Positions 25,223-33,874 of a stretch of DNA of 64,000 bases are shown here, piece after piece; the stretch's first letter is position 1; the number at the start of each line of letters is the position of its first letter. The DNA is from Microbacterium saperdae (GTDB taxonomy: Bacteria; Actinomycetota; Actinomycetes; Actinomycetales; Microbacteriaceae), in the NCBI RefSeq assembly GCF_006716345.1, contig NZ_VFOX01000002.1, forward strand, positions 1,178,001 to 1,242,000. The letters are read 5' to 3'. A program made the translations under genes and the position numbers. The notes below the pieces were generated by a model. It had not been told where the DNA came from, ran no database searches, and saw only the letters and a program-made list of their open reading frames with translations.

Positions 25223-27001
25223 TCAGGCCTCGTCCTCGGGCTCGTAGTCGACGCCGGCCTCGGCGCGCTGCGCGTCGGTGATCGGCGCCGGAGCGGAGGT
25301 CAGCGGGTCGAAGCCGTTGCCGGACTTCGGGAACGCGATGACCTCGCGGATCGACTCGGTCTTGGTCAGGTGCTGCAGCACACGGTCCATGCCGAGCGCG
25401 ATTCCACCGTGCGGCGGGGCACCGAACTTGAACGCGTCGAGCAGGAAGCCGAACTGCTCGTCGGCCTGCTCGTCGCTGATGCCCATGACCTCGAAGACGC
25501 GCTTCTGGACGTCTTCACGGTGGATGCGGATCGATCCGCCGCCGAGCTCCGAGCCGTTGCACACGATGTCGTACGCGTAGGCGAGGGCAGAGCCGGGGTC
25601 GGTGTCGAACGTGTCCTGGAACTCGGGCTTGGGTCCGGTGAACGCGTGGTGCACGGCCGTCCACGCACCGGCGCCGACCGCGACGTCTCCGGAGGCCACA
25701 GCGTCAGCCGCCGGCTCGAACATGGGGGCGTCGACCACCCAGCTGAAGGCGAACTCATCCGGGTTCAGGTAGCCGAGGCGGCGTCCGATCTCGACGCGTG
25801 CGGCACCGAGGAGAGCGCGGCTCTCCTTCGTGGCACCGGCGGCGAAGAACACGCAGTCGCCCGCGCTCGCGCCGACGAACTCCGCGAGTCCGGCCTGCTC
25901 TGCCTCGGACAGGTTCTTGGCGGCGGGGCCACCGAGCGAGCCGTCCTCGTTGAAGAGCACATAAGCCAGGCCGCGGGCGCCGCGCTGCTTCGCCCAGTCC
26001 TGCCAGGCGTCGAGCTGCTTGCGCGGCTGGCTCGCGCCGCCGGGCATGACGACGGCACCGACGTACTCGGCCTGGAAGACGCGGAACGGGGTGTCCTGGA
26101 AGTACGCGGTCGCATCGACCAGCTCGAGACCGAAGCGCAGGTCGGGCTTGTCCGAGCCGTACTTGGCCATGGCGTCGGCGTAGGTCATGCGCGGCAGCGG
26201 CAGCGCGACCTCGACGCCGATGGTCGCCCACATCGCCTGGATGAGGGACTCCATCAGCGTGATGACGTCTTCCTGGTCGACGAAGCTCATCTCGATGTCG
26301 AGCTGCGTGAACTCGGGCTGGCGGTCGGCGCGGAAGTCCTCGTCGCGGTAGCAGCGCGCGATCTGGAAGTACTTCTCCACGCCACCGACCATGAGCAGCT
26401 GCTTGAAAAGCTGCGGCGACTGCGGCAGGGCGTACCAGCTGCCGGGGCTCAGGCGCGCGGGGACCAGGAAGTCGCGGGCGCCCTCCGGAGTGGAACGGGT
26501 GAGCGTCGGGGTCTCTACCTCGGTGAAGTCCTCGGCGTGCAGCACGTCGCGGATCGCCTTGTAGACGTTCGAGCGCAGGCGCAGTGCGGACGCCTGTGCC
26601 GGACGACGCAGGTCGAGGTAGCGGTACTTGAGGCGCGCCTCTTCGCCGACGGTCTCGCTGTCGGCGAGCGCCGTGGAGACCTGGAAGGGGAGCGGAGCGG
26701 ACTCGTTCAGCACCTCGACGTCCGCGGCGATCAGCTCGATCTCGCCGGTCGGCAGGTTCGGGTTCGCGTTGCCCTCGGGACGCTGCGACACGACGCCCGT
26801 GACCTTGAGCACGAACTCGTTGCGCAGCGGGTGGGCGGTCTCCTCGTCGCGGATGACGACCTGGGCGATGCCCGAGGCATCCCGCAGATCGATGAAGGCG
26901 ACTCCTCCGTGGTCACGACGGCGATCGACCCAACCCGAGAGGGTGACGGTCTGACCGATGTGCTCGGCTCGCAGTGAGCCTGCCGAGTGGGTGCGAAGCA
27001 C
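25223..27001 (-). CDS. aspS: Aspartyl-tRNA synthetase
   Basis: 592 residues, the bacterial length including the inserted GAD domain. It charges tRNA-Asp with aspartate. Visible parts are the N-terminal OB-fold anticodon domain ([21 protein letters not shown]), the class II motif 2 region ([27 protein letters not shown], here ending with LDIEMSF), and motif 3 as [10 protein letters not shown]. The GTG start follows GAAGGA. Minus-strand TAGACT at 27046-27041 is a likely -10, giving a leader of about 30 bases. It converges on the TauE-type gene. Confidence 0.95.
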   Translation of the reverse strand: MLRTHSAGSLRAEHIGQTVTLSGWVDRRRDHGGVAFIDLRDASGIAQVVIRDEETAHPLRNEFVLKVTGVVSQRPEGNANPNLPTGEIELIAADVEVLNESAPLPFQVSTALADSETVGEEARLKYRYLDLRRPAQASALRLRSNVYKAIRDVLHAEDFTEVETPTLTRSTPEGARDFLVPARLSPGSWYALPQSPQLFKQLLMVGGVEKYFQIARCYRDEDFRADRQPEFTQLDIEMSFVDQEDVITLMESLIQAMWATIGVEVALPLPRMTYADAMAKYGSDKPDLRFGLELVDATAYFQDTPFRVFQAEYVGAVVMPGGASQPRKQLDAWQDWAKQRGARGLAYVLFNEDGSLGGPAAKNLSEAEQAGLAEFVGASAGDCVFFAAGATKESRALLGAARVEIGRRLGYLNPDEFAFSWVVDAPMFEPAADAVASGDVAVGAGAWTAVHHAFTGPKPEFQDTFDTDPGSALAYAYDIVCNGSELGGGSIRIHREDVQKRVFEVMGISDEQADEQFGFLLDAFKFGAPPHGGIALGMDRVLQHLTKTESIREVIAFPKSGNGFDPLTSAPAPITDAQRAEAGVDYEPEDEA

Positions 27002-27100
27002 GGAGAATTCCTTCTGATCTGCGAAAGGGTGAACCCGCCCAGTCTACGTGGGCGGTCGGGCCTCCTCCGGCGTGTTCTCCGGGCGGAAGGGGATCCTCAG

Positions 27101-27106
27101 TATGAT
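27101..27106 (+). promoter_or_regulatory. Probable -10 of the DUF5684 gene
   Basis: TATGAT, 36 bases before the GTG start, leaving a short leader with AAAGGG. No clear -35. It diverges from the aspS promoter (TAGACT on the minus strand at 27041-27046). Confidence 0.5.
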
Positions 27107-27142
27107 CGCCACGACACAGCCTCCACACAGAAAGGGTGCACC

Positions 27143-27517
27143 GTGGACTCCAACGGCATCGCTGACCTCTACGCGTCGATCTTCTCCGGAACCACCGGAC
27201 TGATCGCACTCGTCTTCTACGTCCTGGTGGCCATCGGCCTGTGGAAGGTGTTCTCCAAGGCGGGGTACCCCGGCATCCTCGCGATCATCCCGATCGTGAA
27301 CATCGTCATCCTGGTGCGCATCGCCGGGATGTCCGGATGGCTCGCGCTGCTGTACATCATCCCGATCGTCGGCTTCGTGTTCGGCATCATCGTGGCGATC
27401 AAGCTCGGTGAGCGCTTCGGAAAGGGCGGGGTGTTCTCCTTCTTCCTGCTCTTCGTCTTCCCCTACATCGGCTACCTGATCCTCGGGTTCGGGGACTCCC
27501 GCTACAGCAAGGCCTGA
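27143..27517 (+). CDS. DUF5684 small membrane protein
   Basis: 124 residues from a GTG with AAAGGG seven bases upstream. Three or four hydrophobic segments are interrupted by short loops: LIALVFYVLVAIGLWKVF, the signature GYPGILAIIPIVNIVILVRI, WLALLYIIPIVGFVFGI, and a final VFPYIGYLILGFG. This is the DUF5684 family, sometimes called signal peptidase-associated; its role is unknown. The phosphatase gene starts one base after its stop, so the two are co-transcribed. Confidence 0.8.
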   Translation: MDSNGIADLYASIFSGTTGLIALVFYVLVAIGLWKVFSKAGYPGILAIIPIVNIVILVRIAGMSGWLALLYIIPIVGFVFGIIVAIKLGERFGKGGVFSFFLLFVFPYIGYLILGFGDSRYSKA

Positions 27518-27518
27518 C

Positions 27519-28148
27519 GTGCCGGCGACGCGACTGCACCTCGTCCGCCACGGAGAGGTGCACAATCCTGCACGCGTGCTCTACGGGCGGCTGCCCGACT
27601 ACCACCTGAGCACGGCCGGACGTCGCATGGCGCAGGCGGCCGCCGATCACGTGGCCGCTCTGGATCGGCCGGTCGCCGCGCTGTACTCCTCGCCTCTGGA
27701 GCGGGCCCAGGAGTCGTCGGAGCCGTTCGCGGAACGATTCGACCTGGTGCCCGAGATCGACATCCGCATCATCGAGCCGACGAACGTGTTCGAGGGCACG
27801 CAGATGCGGCGTTCCCTCATGAACCCGCTGAACTGGTGGCATCTGCGTCAGCCTTCCGTGCCGAGCTGGGGCGAGCCGTACTCCTCGATCGCGGAGCGGA
27901 TGCTGAGCGCCATGGGCGAGGCCTGGCGGACGGCGGATGGCGGCGACGTCGTCATGGTCTCGCACCAGGCGCCGATCTGGATCACGCACCTCCGCGTGGC
28001 AGGCCTGCCGTTGCGGCACGACCCGCGCACGCGGCGCTGCGCCCTGTCGAGCGTCACGTCCTTCGAGCTCGTCGGCGACGTGTGGCGCGAGGTCGCCTAT
28101 GCGGAGCCGGCGACGACCGAAGGCGCCGTGGACGTCGGAGCGGTCTGA
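27519..28148 (+). CDS. Histidine phosphatase-family protein
   Basis: 209 residues, GTG start one base after the previous stop. The catalytic motif RHGE lies at residues 10-13 after LHLV, with YSSPLERAQES (second Arg) and the late catalytic His in VMVSHQAPIW. These are all the residues expected for a phosphoglycerate mutase-like phosphatase. In actinobacteria such genes often sit just upstream of the cytochrome c maturation cluster, as here after an inserted redox pair. The substrate is not known. Confidence 0.88.
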   Translation: MPATRLHLVRHGEVHNPARVLYGRLPDYHLSTAGRRMAQAAADHVAALDRPVAALYSSPLERAQESSEPFAERFDLVPEIDIRIIEPTNVFEGTQMRRSLMNPLNWWHLRQPSVPSWGEPYSSIAERMLSAMGEAWRTADGGDVVMVSHQAPIWITHLRVAGLPLRHDPRTRRCALSSVTSFELVGDVWREVAYAEPATTEGAVDVGAV

Positions 28149-28152
28149 GTCG

Positions 28153-29058
28153 TCAGTGCTCGGCGGCCAGCAGTGACTGGATGACGCCCACCGCGGCGAG
28201 CTGCCCTGCCGTCGCCGCCACCATCACGGCTGCCATCGGGCCGGGGAGTGCGGCGCGGTGGGCGAGGTCGCCGGCGGCGAAGACCCCCGGTGCCGAGGTG
28301 CGGCCGAAGTCGTCGACCTCGATCGCGCCGGAGTCCAGCATCCGCAGGTCCAGTTGCGCGGCGAAGGGGGCGCGCTGACGCATCGTGCCGGACGCGATGA
28401 ACACGCCCGCGACGGCGCGCTCGGTGTCAGCGGTGTGCACCGCGACACCGGAGTCCGCACTCGAGACCGAGACGACGCCGGAGTCGCTCACCCTGACGCC
28501 GAGGGACTCGAGAGAGGCGACCTCTTCGGGGGTGAAGGTCTCCTCGACGGGGACCACCGTGATCTCGCTCACGATCCGGCCGAGCAGACCGATCAGGTGC
28601 GCGGCGCGGGCTGCGCCGCCGAGGATCGCGATCGGCTTCCCCGCGTGCTCGTGTCCGTCGCAGAACGGGCACGCGAAGGCGCGCGTACCCCACAGCGCTG
28701 ACAGCCCGTCGACCTCGGGTAGTTCGTCGACCACTCCGGTCGCGAGGATGATGTTGCGCCCCGCTGCAGTGGAGCCGTCGGCGAGTGTCACCGTGAAGTC
28801 GCCCTCGGTGCCCGACACGCTCTCCACGCGAACATCGCGGATCTCCACGTCGTCGTAGGCACCGAGCTGCCCGCGAGCGGTCGCGCGGAACTCCGCGGGC
28901 GGGGTGCCGTCGTTCCCGATCACGTTGTGCATGTGCAGGACGGTGCCGTTGCGGTACTCGCCCGAGTCGAGAAGCAGGGCTGAGCGGTGCATCCGCCCCA
29001 GGGTGAGTGCGGCCTGGAGTCCTGCGGGGCCGGCGCCGATCACGATCGCGTCATACAT
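28153..29058 (-). CDS. FAD/NAD(P)-dependent disulfide oxidoreductase (thioredoxin reductase-like)
   Basis: 301 residues. FAD-binding GAGPAGLQAA at 8-17, NAD(P)-binding loop AILGGAARAAHLIG near 145, and the second FAD motif VFAAGDLAH near 272. The redox pair is C130-PF-C133, in CPFCDGHEHAG, instead of the CATC-type motif of true thioredoxin reductases. The CPFC motif is typical of a branch that includes small-molecule dithiol oxidases (GliT-like) and uncharacterised bacterial enzymes. It diverges from a MerR gene whose operator overlaps this promoter. Confidence 0.85.
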   Translation of the reverse strand: MYDAIVIGAGPAGLQAALTLGRMHRSALLLDSGEYRNGTVLHMHNVIGNDGTPPAEFRATARGQLGAYDDVEIRDVRVESVSGTEGDFTVTLADGSTAAGRNIILATGVVDELPEVDGLSALWGTRAFACPFCDGHEHAGKPIAILGGAARAAHLIGLLGRIVSEITVVPVEETFTPEEVASLESLGVRVSDSGVVSVSSADSGVAVHTADTERAVAGVFIASGTMRQRAPFAAQLDLRMLDSGAIEVDDFGRTSAPGVFAAGDLAHRAALPGPMAAVMVAATAGQLAAVGVIQSLLAAEH

Positions 29059-29099
29059 GGGGGAGGGTCCTTCCGCCGTTCGGTCTTGTGTTCTTCGCC

Positions 29100-29130
29100 A
29101 GTCTGTGACTTCATGTCAACATGAAGTCAA
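29100..29130 (-). promoter_or_regulatory. MerR-type promoter of the oxidoreductase gene
   Basis: On the minus strand, -35 TTGACT (29130-29125) and -10 CAGACT (29105-29100) are 19 bases apart. This long spacer is characteristic of promoters that MerR proteins activate by twisting DNA. The spacer is largely the MerR dyad. Confidence 0.7.
29106..29129. promoter_or_regulatory. Perfect 24-base MerR operator
   Basis: TGACTTCATGT (29106-29116) and ACATGAAGTCA (29119-29129) are exact complements around a CA spacer. The dyad sits in the 19-base promoter spacer of the oxidoreductase and covers the MerR start codon, so MerR can control both genes. Confidence 0.75.
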
Positions 29131-29525
29131 GCTCGCAGAGCCCATGGTCCGTCGGCGAGGTCGCCGCGCGCTTCGATCTGCCGACCAACGTGCTCCGGCA
29201 CTGGGAGACCGTCGGCCTGCTGCGGCCCGTGAGAGACCCGGCCGGTCGCCGGCGCTACGGCGAGGACGAGGTCGTGCGCATCGCGGTGATCCAGCGCAGC
29301 AAGGCGGCGGGCATGAGCCTGGAGCAGATCGGCGTGCTGCTCGACGACGGCAGCGCAGGGCGCCACCAGGTGCTGCAGGAGCACCTCGACGACATCGATC
29401 GGCGGATGGAGGAGATGCGGCGCTCGCGTGAGATGACCGAGCACGCCATGCGCTGCCGGTCGCACGACATCGCCACCTGCCCCCGGTTCCGGGCGGGGGT
29501 TGCGGACGTTCTCGCGCGGTTCTGA
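29121..29525 (+). CDS. MerR-family regulator, probably redox- or thiol-responsive
   Basis: 134 residues. The winged helix-turn-helix is at 9-75 (WSVGEVAARFDLPTNVLRHWE, then GLLRP and GRRRYGEDEV), followed by a long dimerisation helix at 85-110. Two cysteines, C112 and C120, lie in a short tail (MRCRSHDIATC) and could sense thiol state or a ligand. The ATG at 29121 lies inside the operator dyad, so its mRNA would be leaderless or very short-leadered, and the protein is likely autoregulated. Confidence 0.85.
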   Translation: MKSSSQSPWSVGEVAARFDLPTNVLRHWETVGLLRPVRDPAGRRRYGEDEVVRIAVIQRSKAAGMSLEQIGVLLDDGSAGRHQVLQEHLDDIDRRMEEMRRSREMTEHAMRCRSHDIATCPRFRAGVADVLARF

Positions 29526-29564
29526 GGAGGCGCTGCGTCCGGCCCACGCATAGGAACCCTTGCG

Positions 29565-29570
29565 TAAACT
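29565..29570 (+). promoter_or_regulatory. -10 hexamer of the TlpA gene, leaderless start
   Basis: TAAACT, seven bases upstream of the GTG at 29578, which is therefore preferred over an in-frame TTG at 29560. It drives the cytochrome c maturation operon. Confidence 0.6.
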
Positions 29571-29577
29571 GGGAATC

Positions 29578-30228
29578 GTGCCACTCGCCTCGACGGTCAT
29601 TCCGCCCCGCAGCGGCCGCTCCTCCCGCACCGTGCGTTCACGCCGTGCGCTCGGGGCCGCGCTCGCCGCCGTTTTGGCGATCGGTCTGAGCGCCTGCGCT
29701 CCCGATCCGGTGAGCGAATCGTTCCTGAGCGGTGAGAACACCGGCTACGTGGCGGCCGACGGCGCGATCGTGGAGATCCCTGTCGCCGATCGCGGAGAGA
29801 CCGTCGCCTTCGGTGGTGTCACCGAGGACGGCGAGACCTTCGACAGCGCCGACCTCGCGGGTCAGGTCACGGTCGTCAACTTCTGGTACGCCGGGTGTGC
29901 TCCGTGCCGCGTGGAAGCCGAAGACCTCGAGAGCGTCTGGCAGCAGTACGAAGACCAGGGCGTTTCCTTCGTCGGCATCAACACGCGTGACCAGGCCGAC
30001 ACCGCGAAGGCCTTCTCCGAAGAGTTCGGCGTCACCTACCCGAGTCTGATCGACGTCGACACGGCCGAGGCGAAGCTCGCGTTCGCGGAGGCCGTTCCGA
30101 TCGCGGCGACCCCGACGACGCTCGTGCTCGACAAGCAGGGCCGTGTCGCCGCGCGCATCATCGGCCCCATCGACGGCACCTCGATCCTCTCCACGCTCGT
30201 CAAGGACGCGCTCGCGGAGAAGTCGTGA
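29578..30228 (+). CDS. TlpA/ResA-like thiol-disulfide lipoprotein
   Basis: 216 residues. A positively charged start (RTVRSRRALG) and hydrophobic segment end in lipobox LSAC (Cys 40), so it is anchored outside the membrane. The thioredoxin fold carries C107-AP-C110 (FWYAGCAPCR), with the cis-proline in AATPTTLVLD. ResA-type proteins reduce the apocytochrome CxxCH cysteines before heme attachment. It is followed by CcdA, ResB and CcsB, the full system II set. Confidence 0.9.
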   Translation: MPLASTVIPPRSGRSSRTVRSRRALGAALAAVLAIGLSACAPDPVSESFLSGENTGYVAADGAIVEIPVADRGETVAFGGVTEDGETFDSADLAGQVTVVNFWYAGCAPCRVEAEDLESVWQQYEDQGVSFVGINTRDQADTAKAFSEEFGVTYPSLIDVDTAEAKLAFAEAVPIAATPTTLVLDKQGRVAARIIGPIDGTSILSTLVKDALAEKS

Positions 30229-30244
30229 ATCGTGCGGGAGCGTT

Positions 30245-31015
30245 GTGAACGCTGAAGCCATCATCGGATCCGGTGCCCTCTGGCTCGCGATCCCGGTCGC
30301 GATGCTCGCGGGACTCGTCTCCTTCCTCTCGCCCTGCGTGCTGCCTCTGGTCCCCGGATACCTGGGCTTCCTCGGCGGTGCGGTGGCGCCGCGGCCCCAG
30401 GGGAGCGCCGCAGGTTCCCCGGATGCCGCGGGCAGTGGTCGTGGCCGACTCGTGCTCGGCGTGCTGCTCTTCATCCTCGGGTTCAGCGTGGTCTTCATCG
30501 CCCTGACGGTGCTCGGCGGCACCGCCGGTGTGTTCTTCCTCCGCTGGGGCGACCTGATCACCCGCATCCTCGGCGTCGTCATCATCCTGATGGGACTGGT
30601 CTTCCTCGGCCTCTTCGGGTTCGCCCAGCGCGAGTTCCGCTTCCACGTCGACTCCAAGTTCGGCGTGATCGGCGCCCCCCTCCTCGGCATCGCGCTCGGC
30701 ATCGGCTGGGCGCCGTGCATGGGCCCGACCCTCGCCGCGATCGTCGCCCTGTCGTTCAACGCCGGAGACCCGGTGCGCGCCGGATTCCTCGGTCTGGCCT
30801 ACTCGCTCGGCCTCGGCATCCCGTTCCTGCTCGTGGCGCTGGGCTTCGGCTGGGCGACCAAGACCGTCGGGTTCCTCCGCCGTCACATCCGCATCGTCAA
30901 CATCATCGGCGGCGTGCTGCTGATCGTGCTGGGCGTGCTGATGGTCACCGGGCTCTGGACCGACATCATGTCGCGATTGACGGCGGTGATCAGCAGTGTC
31001 CCGCTCCCCATCTGA
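30245..31015 (+). CDS. ccdA: Cytochrome c biogenesis membrane protein CcdA
   Basis: 256 residues from GTG 30245, preceded by GGGAG. Six membrane segments. The conserved cysteines that shuttle electrons from cytosolic thioredoxin are in SPCVLPLVPGYLGFLGG near the N-terminus and APCMGPTL in the second half. It supplies reducing power to the TlpA/ResA-like protein next to it. A loop rich in Pro, Gly and Ser after the first segment (RPQGSAAGS) is a minor insertion. Confidence 0.93.
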   Translation: MNAEAIIGSGALWLAIPVAMLAGLVSFLSPCVLPLVPGYLGFLGGAVAPRPQGSAAGSPDAAGSGRGRLVLGVLLFILGFSVVFIALTVLGGTAGVFFLRWGDLITRILGVVIILMGLVFLGLFGFAQREFRFHVDSKFGVIGAPLLGIALGIGWAPCMGPTLAAIVALSFNAGDPVRAGFLGLAYSLGLGIPFLLVALGFGWATKTVGFLRRHIRIVNIIGGVLLIVLGVLMVTGLWTDIMSRLTAVISSVPLPI

Positions 31016-31034
31016 TGAGAAGAACGCAGACGAC

Positions 31035-32798
31035 ATGACCAAGGCCGCCGTGAACAAGAAGAACAGCGACGCGTCTGATCCGCTCCGCCCCTCCGACCAC
31101 ATCGACGGAGACGATTCGATCGCGCAGCCGCGGCTGGGTCTGGTCGGATGGCTGCGCTGGGGGTGGCGTCAGCTGACCTCGATGCGCACCGCACTCGTGC
31201 TGCTGCTCGTGCTCGCGATCGCCGCGATCCCCGGCTCGATCTTCCCGCAGCGCATGGCCGACCCCAACGGCGTCACGCAGTGGCAGCGCGACAACCCCGA
31301 CATCTTCCCGATCCTCGACGGGCTCAAGCTCTTCGACGTCTACCTGTCGCCGTGGTTCTCCGCGATCTACCTGCTGCTGTTCGCCTCGCTCGTCGGCTGC
31401 GTCATCCCGCGCATCAAGCACCATGCCAAGGCGCTGCGGGCCCGGCCGCCCCGCACCCCGGCACGTCTGCAGCGACTCGAGGACTTCCGCTCGGTGCAGC
31501 GCACCGCCGCGGAGCCCGAGTCCGCCGCCGCCGCATCCGTCGAGATCGCGACCTCGCAGCTCAAGGCCCTGGGCTACCGCGTGGAGCGGTACGACCGCGG
31601 CCGCACGTTCTCGGTGTCGGCCGAGCGCGGCTACTGGCGGGAGACCGGCAACCTGCTCTTCCACCTGGCTCTGGTGGGCGTGCTGATCACGGTCGGCATC
31701 GGCGGAGGGTTCTCCTACACCGGGCAGCGCGTGCTGGTCGAGGGAGAGACGTTCGCGAACACCCTGGTCGACTACGACTCGATGAACCGCGGCCGCTTCG
31801 TCGGCGACGACGCCCTGGCGCCGTACTCCATGCGGCTCGACTCCTTCGACGTGAGCTACCAGCCCTTCGGCGAGCCCGGCTCCGGGCAGGCGGGCGACTT
31901 CTCCGCCGACGTCACCGTGAAGGAGAACGGCGAGGAGCGCACCGGCTCCGTGCAGGTGAACCACCCGCTCGCGGTCGCTGACGACAATGTCTTCCTGCTC
32001 GGCAACGGCTACGCCCCCACCATCACGGTGCGCAACGCCGACGGCGACGTGGTGTTCACCGGCAGCACGCCCTTCCTGCCGCAGGACACCCAGATGACGT
32101 CGCTCGGCGTGATCAAGATCACGGACGGGCTGCCGGAGCAGCTGGGTCTGCTGGGGTTCTTCTACCCGACCACGGGCGTGCTCGAGAGCGGTGCGTTCTT
32201 CTCCGCCTACGGCGACCTCACGAACCCGACGCTGACGCTCGACGTCTACTCGGGCGATCTCGGCATCAACGAGGGCACTCCCCGCTCTGTGTATGTGCTC
32301 GACACCAGCGATCTGACCAAGCTCACCGGGCGCACGACGGACGTCGAGTCGATCCAGCTCACCCCCGGCGACACCGCCGATCTGCCCGACGGCATGGGCA
32401 CCGTGACCTTCGAGGACGACTCTCCGGCTGGTGCCACGGACGCCTCGCAGTCCGTCAAGCGCTTCGCCTCGCTGCAGATCCACCGCGATGACTCGGGGCC
32501 CTGGGTGCTCGGCTTCGCGCTGCTCGCGCTGGGCGGACTGATGCTCGCCCTGTTCGTCCCCCGCCGCCGCGTGTGGGTCAAGGCCACGGCGAACGCGGAC
32601 GGCATCGCCCTCGAGTACGCCGGACTCGCGCGCGGTGAGGACCCCACCATCGCGATCGCCCTCGACGACCTGGTCGCCGGTCACGCCCGCCTGCTCGACG
32701 CGGACGGCGGCTCGGCTGCTGTCGCCGCGGAGGATGCGTCGACGGGCTCAGCGACTCCCGACGTCGCCTCCGCATCCGACACCCCGAAAGTAGACTGA
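31035..32798 (+). CDS. resB: Cytochrome c biogenesis protein ResB
   Basis: 587 residues from the ATG at 31035; upstream in-frame codons overlap the ccdA end and are not used. N-terminal membrane pair around RTALVLLLVLAIAAIPGS, the conserved FDVYLSPWFSAIYLLLFASL segment, and a long extracytoplasmic domain. A last membrane helix (WVLGFALLALGGLMLALF) and an alanine-rich tail follow. ResB and CcsB together bring heme across the membrane and ligate it to apocytochrome c. Its stop codon overlaps the likely promoter of ccsB. Confidence 0.92.
   Translation: MTKAAVNKKNSDASDPLRPSDHIDGDDSIAQPRLGLVGWLRWGWRQLTSMRTALVLLLVLAIAAIPGSIFPQRMADPNGVTQWQRDNPDIFPILDGLKLFDVYLSPWFSAIYLLLFASLVGCVIPRIKHHAKALRARPPRTPARLQRLEDFRSVQRTAAEPESAAAASVEIATSQLKALGYRVERYDRGRTFSVSAERGYWRETGNLLFHLALVGVLITVGIGGGFSYTGQRVLVEGETFANTLVDYDSMNRGRFVGDDALAPYSMRLDSFDVSYQPFGEPGSGQAGDFSADVTVKENGEERTGSVQVNHPLAVADDNVFLLGNGYAPTITVRNADGDVVFTGSTPFLPQDTQMTSLGVIKITDGLPEQLGLLGFFYPTTGVLESGAFFSAYGDLTNPTLTLDVYSGDLGINEGTPRSVYVLDTSDLTKLTGRTTDVESIQLTPGDTADLPDGMGTVTFEDDSPAGATDASQSVKRFASLQIHRDDSGPWVLGFALLALGGLMLALFVPRRRVWVKATANADGIALEYAGLARGEDPTIAIALDDLVAGHARLLDADGGSAAVAAEDASTGSATPDVASASDTPKVD
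32791..32796 (+). promoter_or_regulatory. Internal -10 hexamer of ccsB, leaderless start
   Basis: TAGACT, six bases before the ccsB ATG and overlapping the resB stop codon. It would let ccsB be transcribed alone as well as with the operon. Confidence 0.5.
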
Positions 32799-32802
32799 CA
32801 CC

Positions 32803-33786
32803 ATGTTCGACCTCAACGTGATCTCGCCGATCCTGCTGTGGACGGCGATCGCGGTCTACGCCGCCGCGTTCGTGGCCTACGCCTTCGACCTCGCGCGGCG
32901 ATCGCAGTTGAGCGCCGACTCGCAGACGTTCGCCCAGGCCGAGCTCGTCGGCGCCGGCGTCGGCGCCCGCGGCACCGCTGCGTCGAAGACGGCGGCAGGT
33001 GCCACGGATGCTGCTCCGCAGCGGTTCGTGATGGCGCGCATCGGCACCTCATTGACGGTGCTCGCGTTCCTGTTCCACTTCGGCGCGACGCTCACCCGCG
33101 GCATCGCGGCCGGTCGTGTCCCGTGGGCGAACCTGTACGAGTTCGCCATGATCGGCACGCTGCTCATCATCGCCGTCTACCTCATCGTGCTGGTCCGCGT
33201 CGATCTGCGGTTCCTCGGCACGTTCATCACGGGTCTCGTGGTGGTACTGCTCGGACTCGCGGCGACGAACTTCTACATCGACGTCTCGCCGCTCATGGAC
33301 CCCTTGAAGAGCGTGTGGCTGGTGATCCACGTCTTCGTGGCCTCGCTCGGCACGGCGTTCTTCGCTCTGGCGTTCGCGCTGTCGGTCATCCAGCTCATGC
33401 AGTCGCGCCGGGAGCGCCTCGTGTCCGAGGGCGCCGAGAAGACCGGCCCCGGCTTCCTGCGCACCTTCCCCGGATCCGAGCGGCTCGAGAGCATGGCGTA
33501 CCGCTTCACGATCATCGGGTTCATCCTCTGGACGTTCACGCTGATCGCCGGATCGATCTGGGCGTACTACGCGTGGAGCCGCTTCTGGGGCTTCGACGTC
33601 AAGGAGACCTGGACGTTCGTCATCTGGGTGCTCTATGCCGGATACATCCATGCGCGGGCGACCCGCGGATGGCGCGGGAACCCCTCGGCGTGGTTGGCGA
33701 TCGTCGGCTTCGCGGCCGTCATGTTCAACTTCACGATCGTGAACGTCTTCTTCAAGGGATTGCACGCCTACTCCGGCCTGTCCTGA
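32803..33786 (+). CDS. ccsB: Cytochrome c biogenesis protein CcsB/ResC
   Basis: 327 residues, eight or so membrane segments. The heme-handling signature, commonly WGxxWxWDPKE, reads FWGFDVKETWTFVIW here, with Phe and Val in place of the usual Trp and Pro. Conserved histidines occur in HFGATLTRG, IHVFVASLGT and YIHARATRGW. It forms the heme exporter/ligase with ResB. Start ATG with a -10 hexamer six bases upstream. Confidence 0.9.
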   Translation: MFDLNVISPILLWTAIAVYAAAFVAYAFDLARRSQLSADSQTFAQAELVGAGVGARGTAASKTAAGATDAAPQRFVMARIGTSLTVLAFLFHFGATLTRGIAAGRVPWANLYEFAMIGTLLIIAVYLIVLVRVDLRFLGTFITGLVVVLLGLAATNFYIDVSPLMDPLKSVWLVIHVFVASLGTAFFALAFALSVIQLMQSRRERLVSEGAEKTGPGFLRTFPGSERLESMAYRFTIIGFILWTFTLIAGSIWAYYAWSRFWGFDVKETWTFVIWVLYAGYIHARATRGWRGNPSAWLAIVGFAAVMFNFTIVNVFFKGLHAYSGLS

Positions 33787-33827
33787 CCTCGCCACCGCAG
33801 AGGTTCTCCCCGCCGATACGCGGATGT

Positions 33828-33874
33828 ATGCTCATCGCGGGGGAGGCACTGTGAACGGGAGGACTGATCCGTGA
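33828..33874 (+). other. Two overlapping micro-frames before the response regulator
   Basis: ATG at 33828 opens eight codons ending TGA at 33852-33854. GTG at 33851 opens seven codons ending TGA at 33872-33874, overlapping the regulator GTG at 33871. Each junction is a GTGA overlap. It may be a translational-coupling leader or chance. Confidence 0.3.

Noticed and set aside
25370..26977. A plus-strand open frame opposite aspS
   Set aside because: It is a shadow of the conserved synthetase gene with biased composition and no ribosome-binding site.
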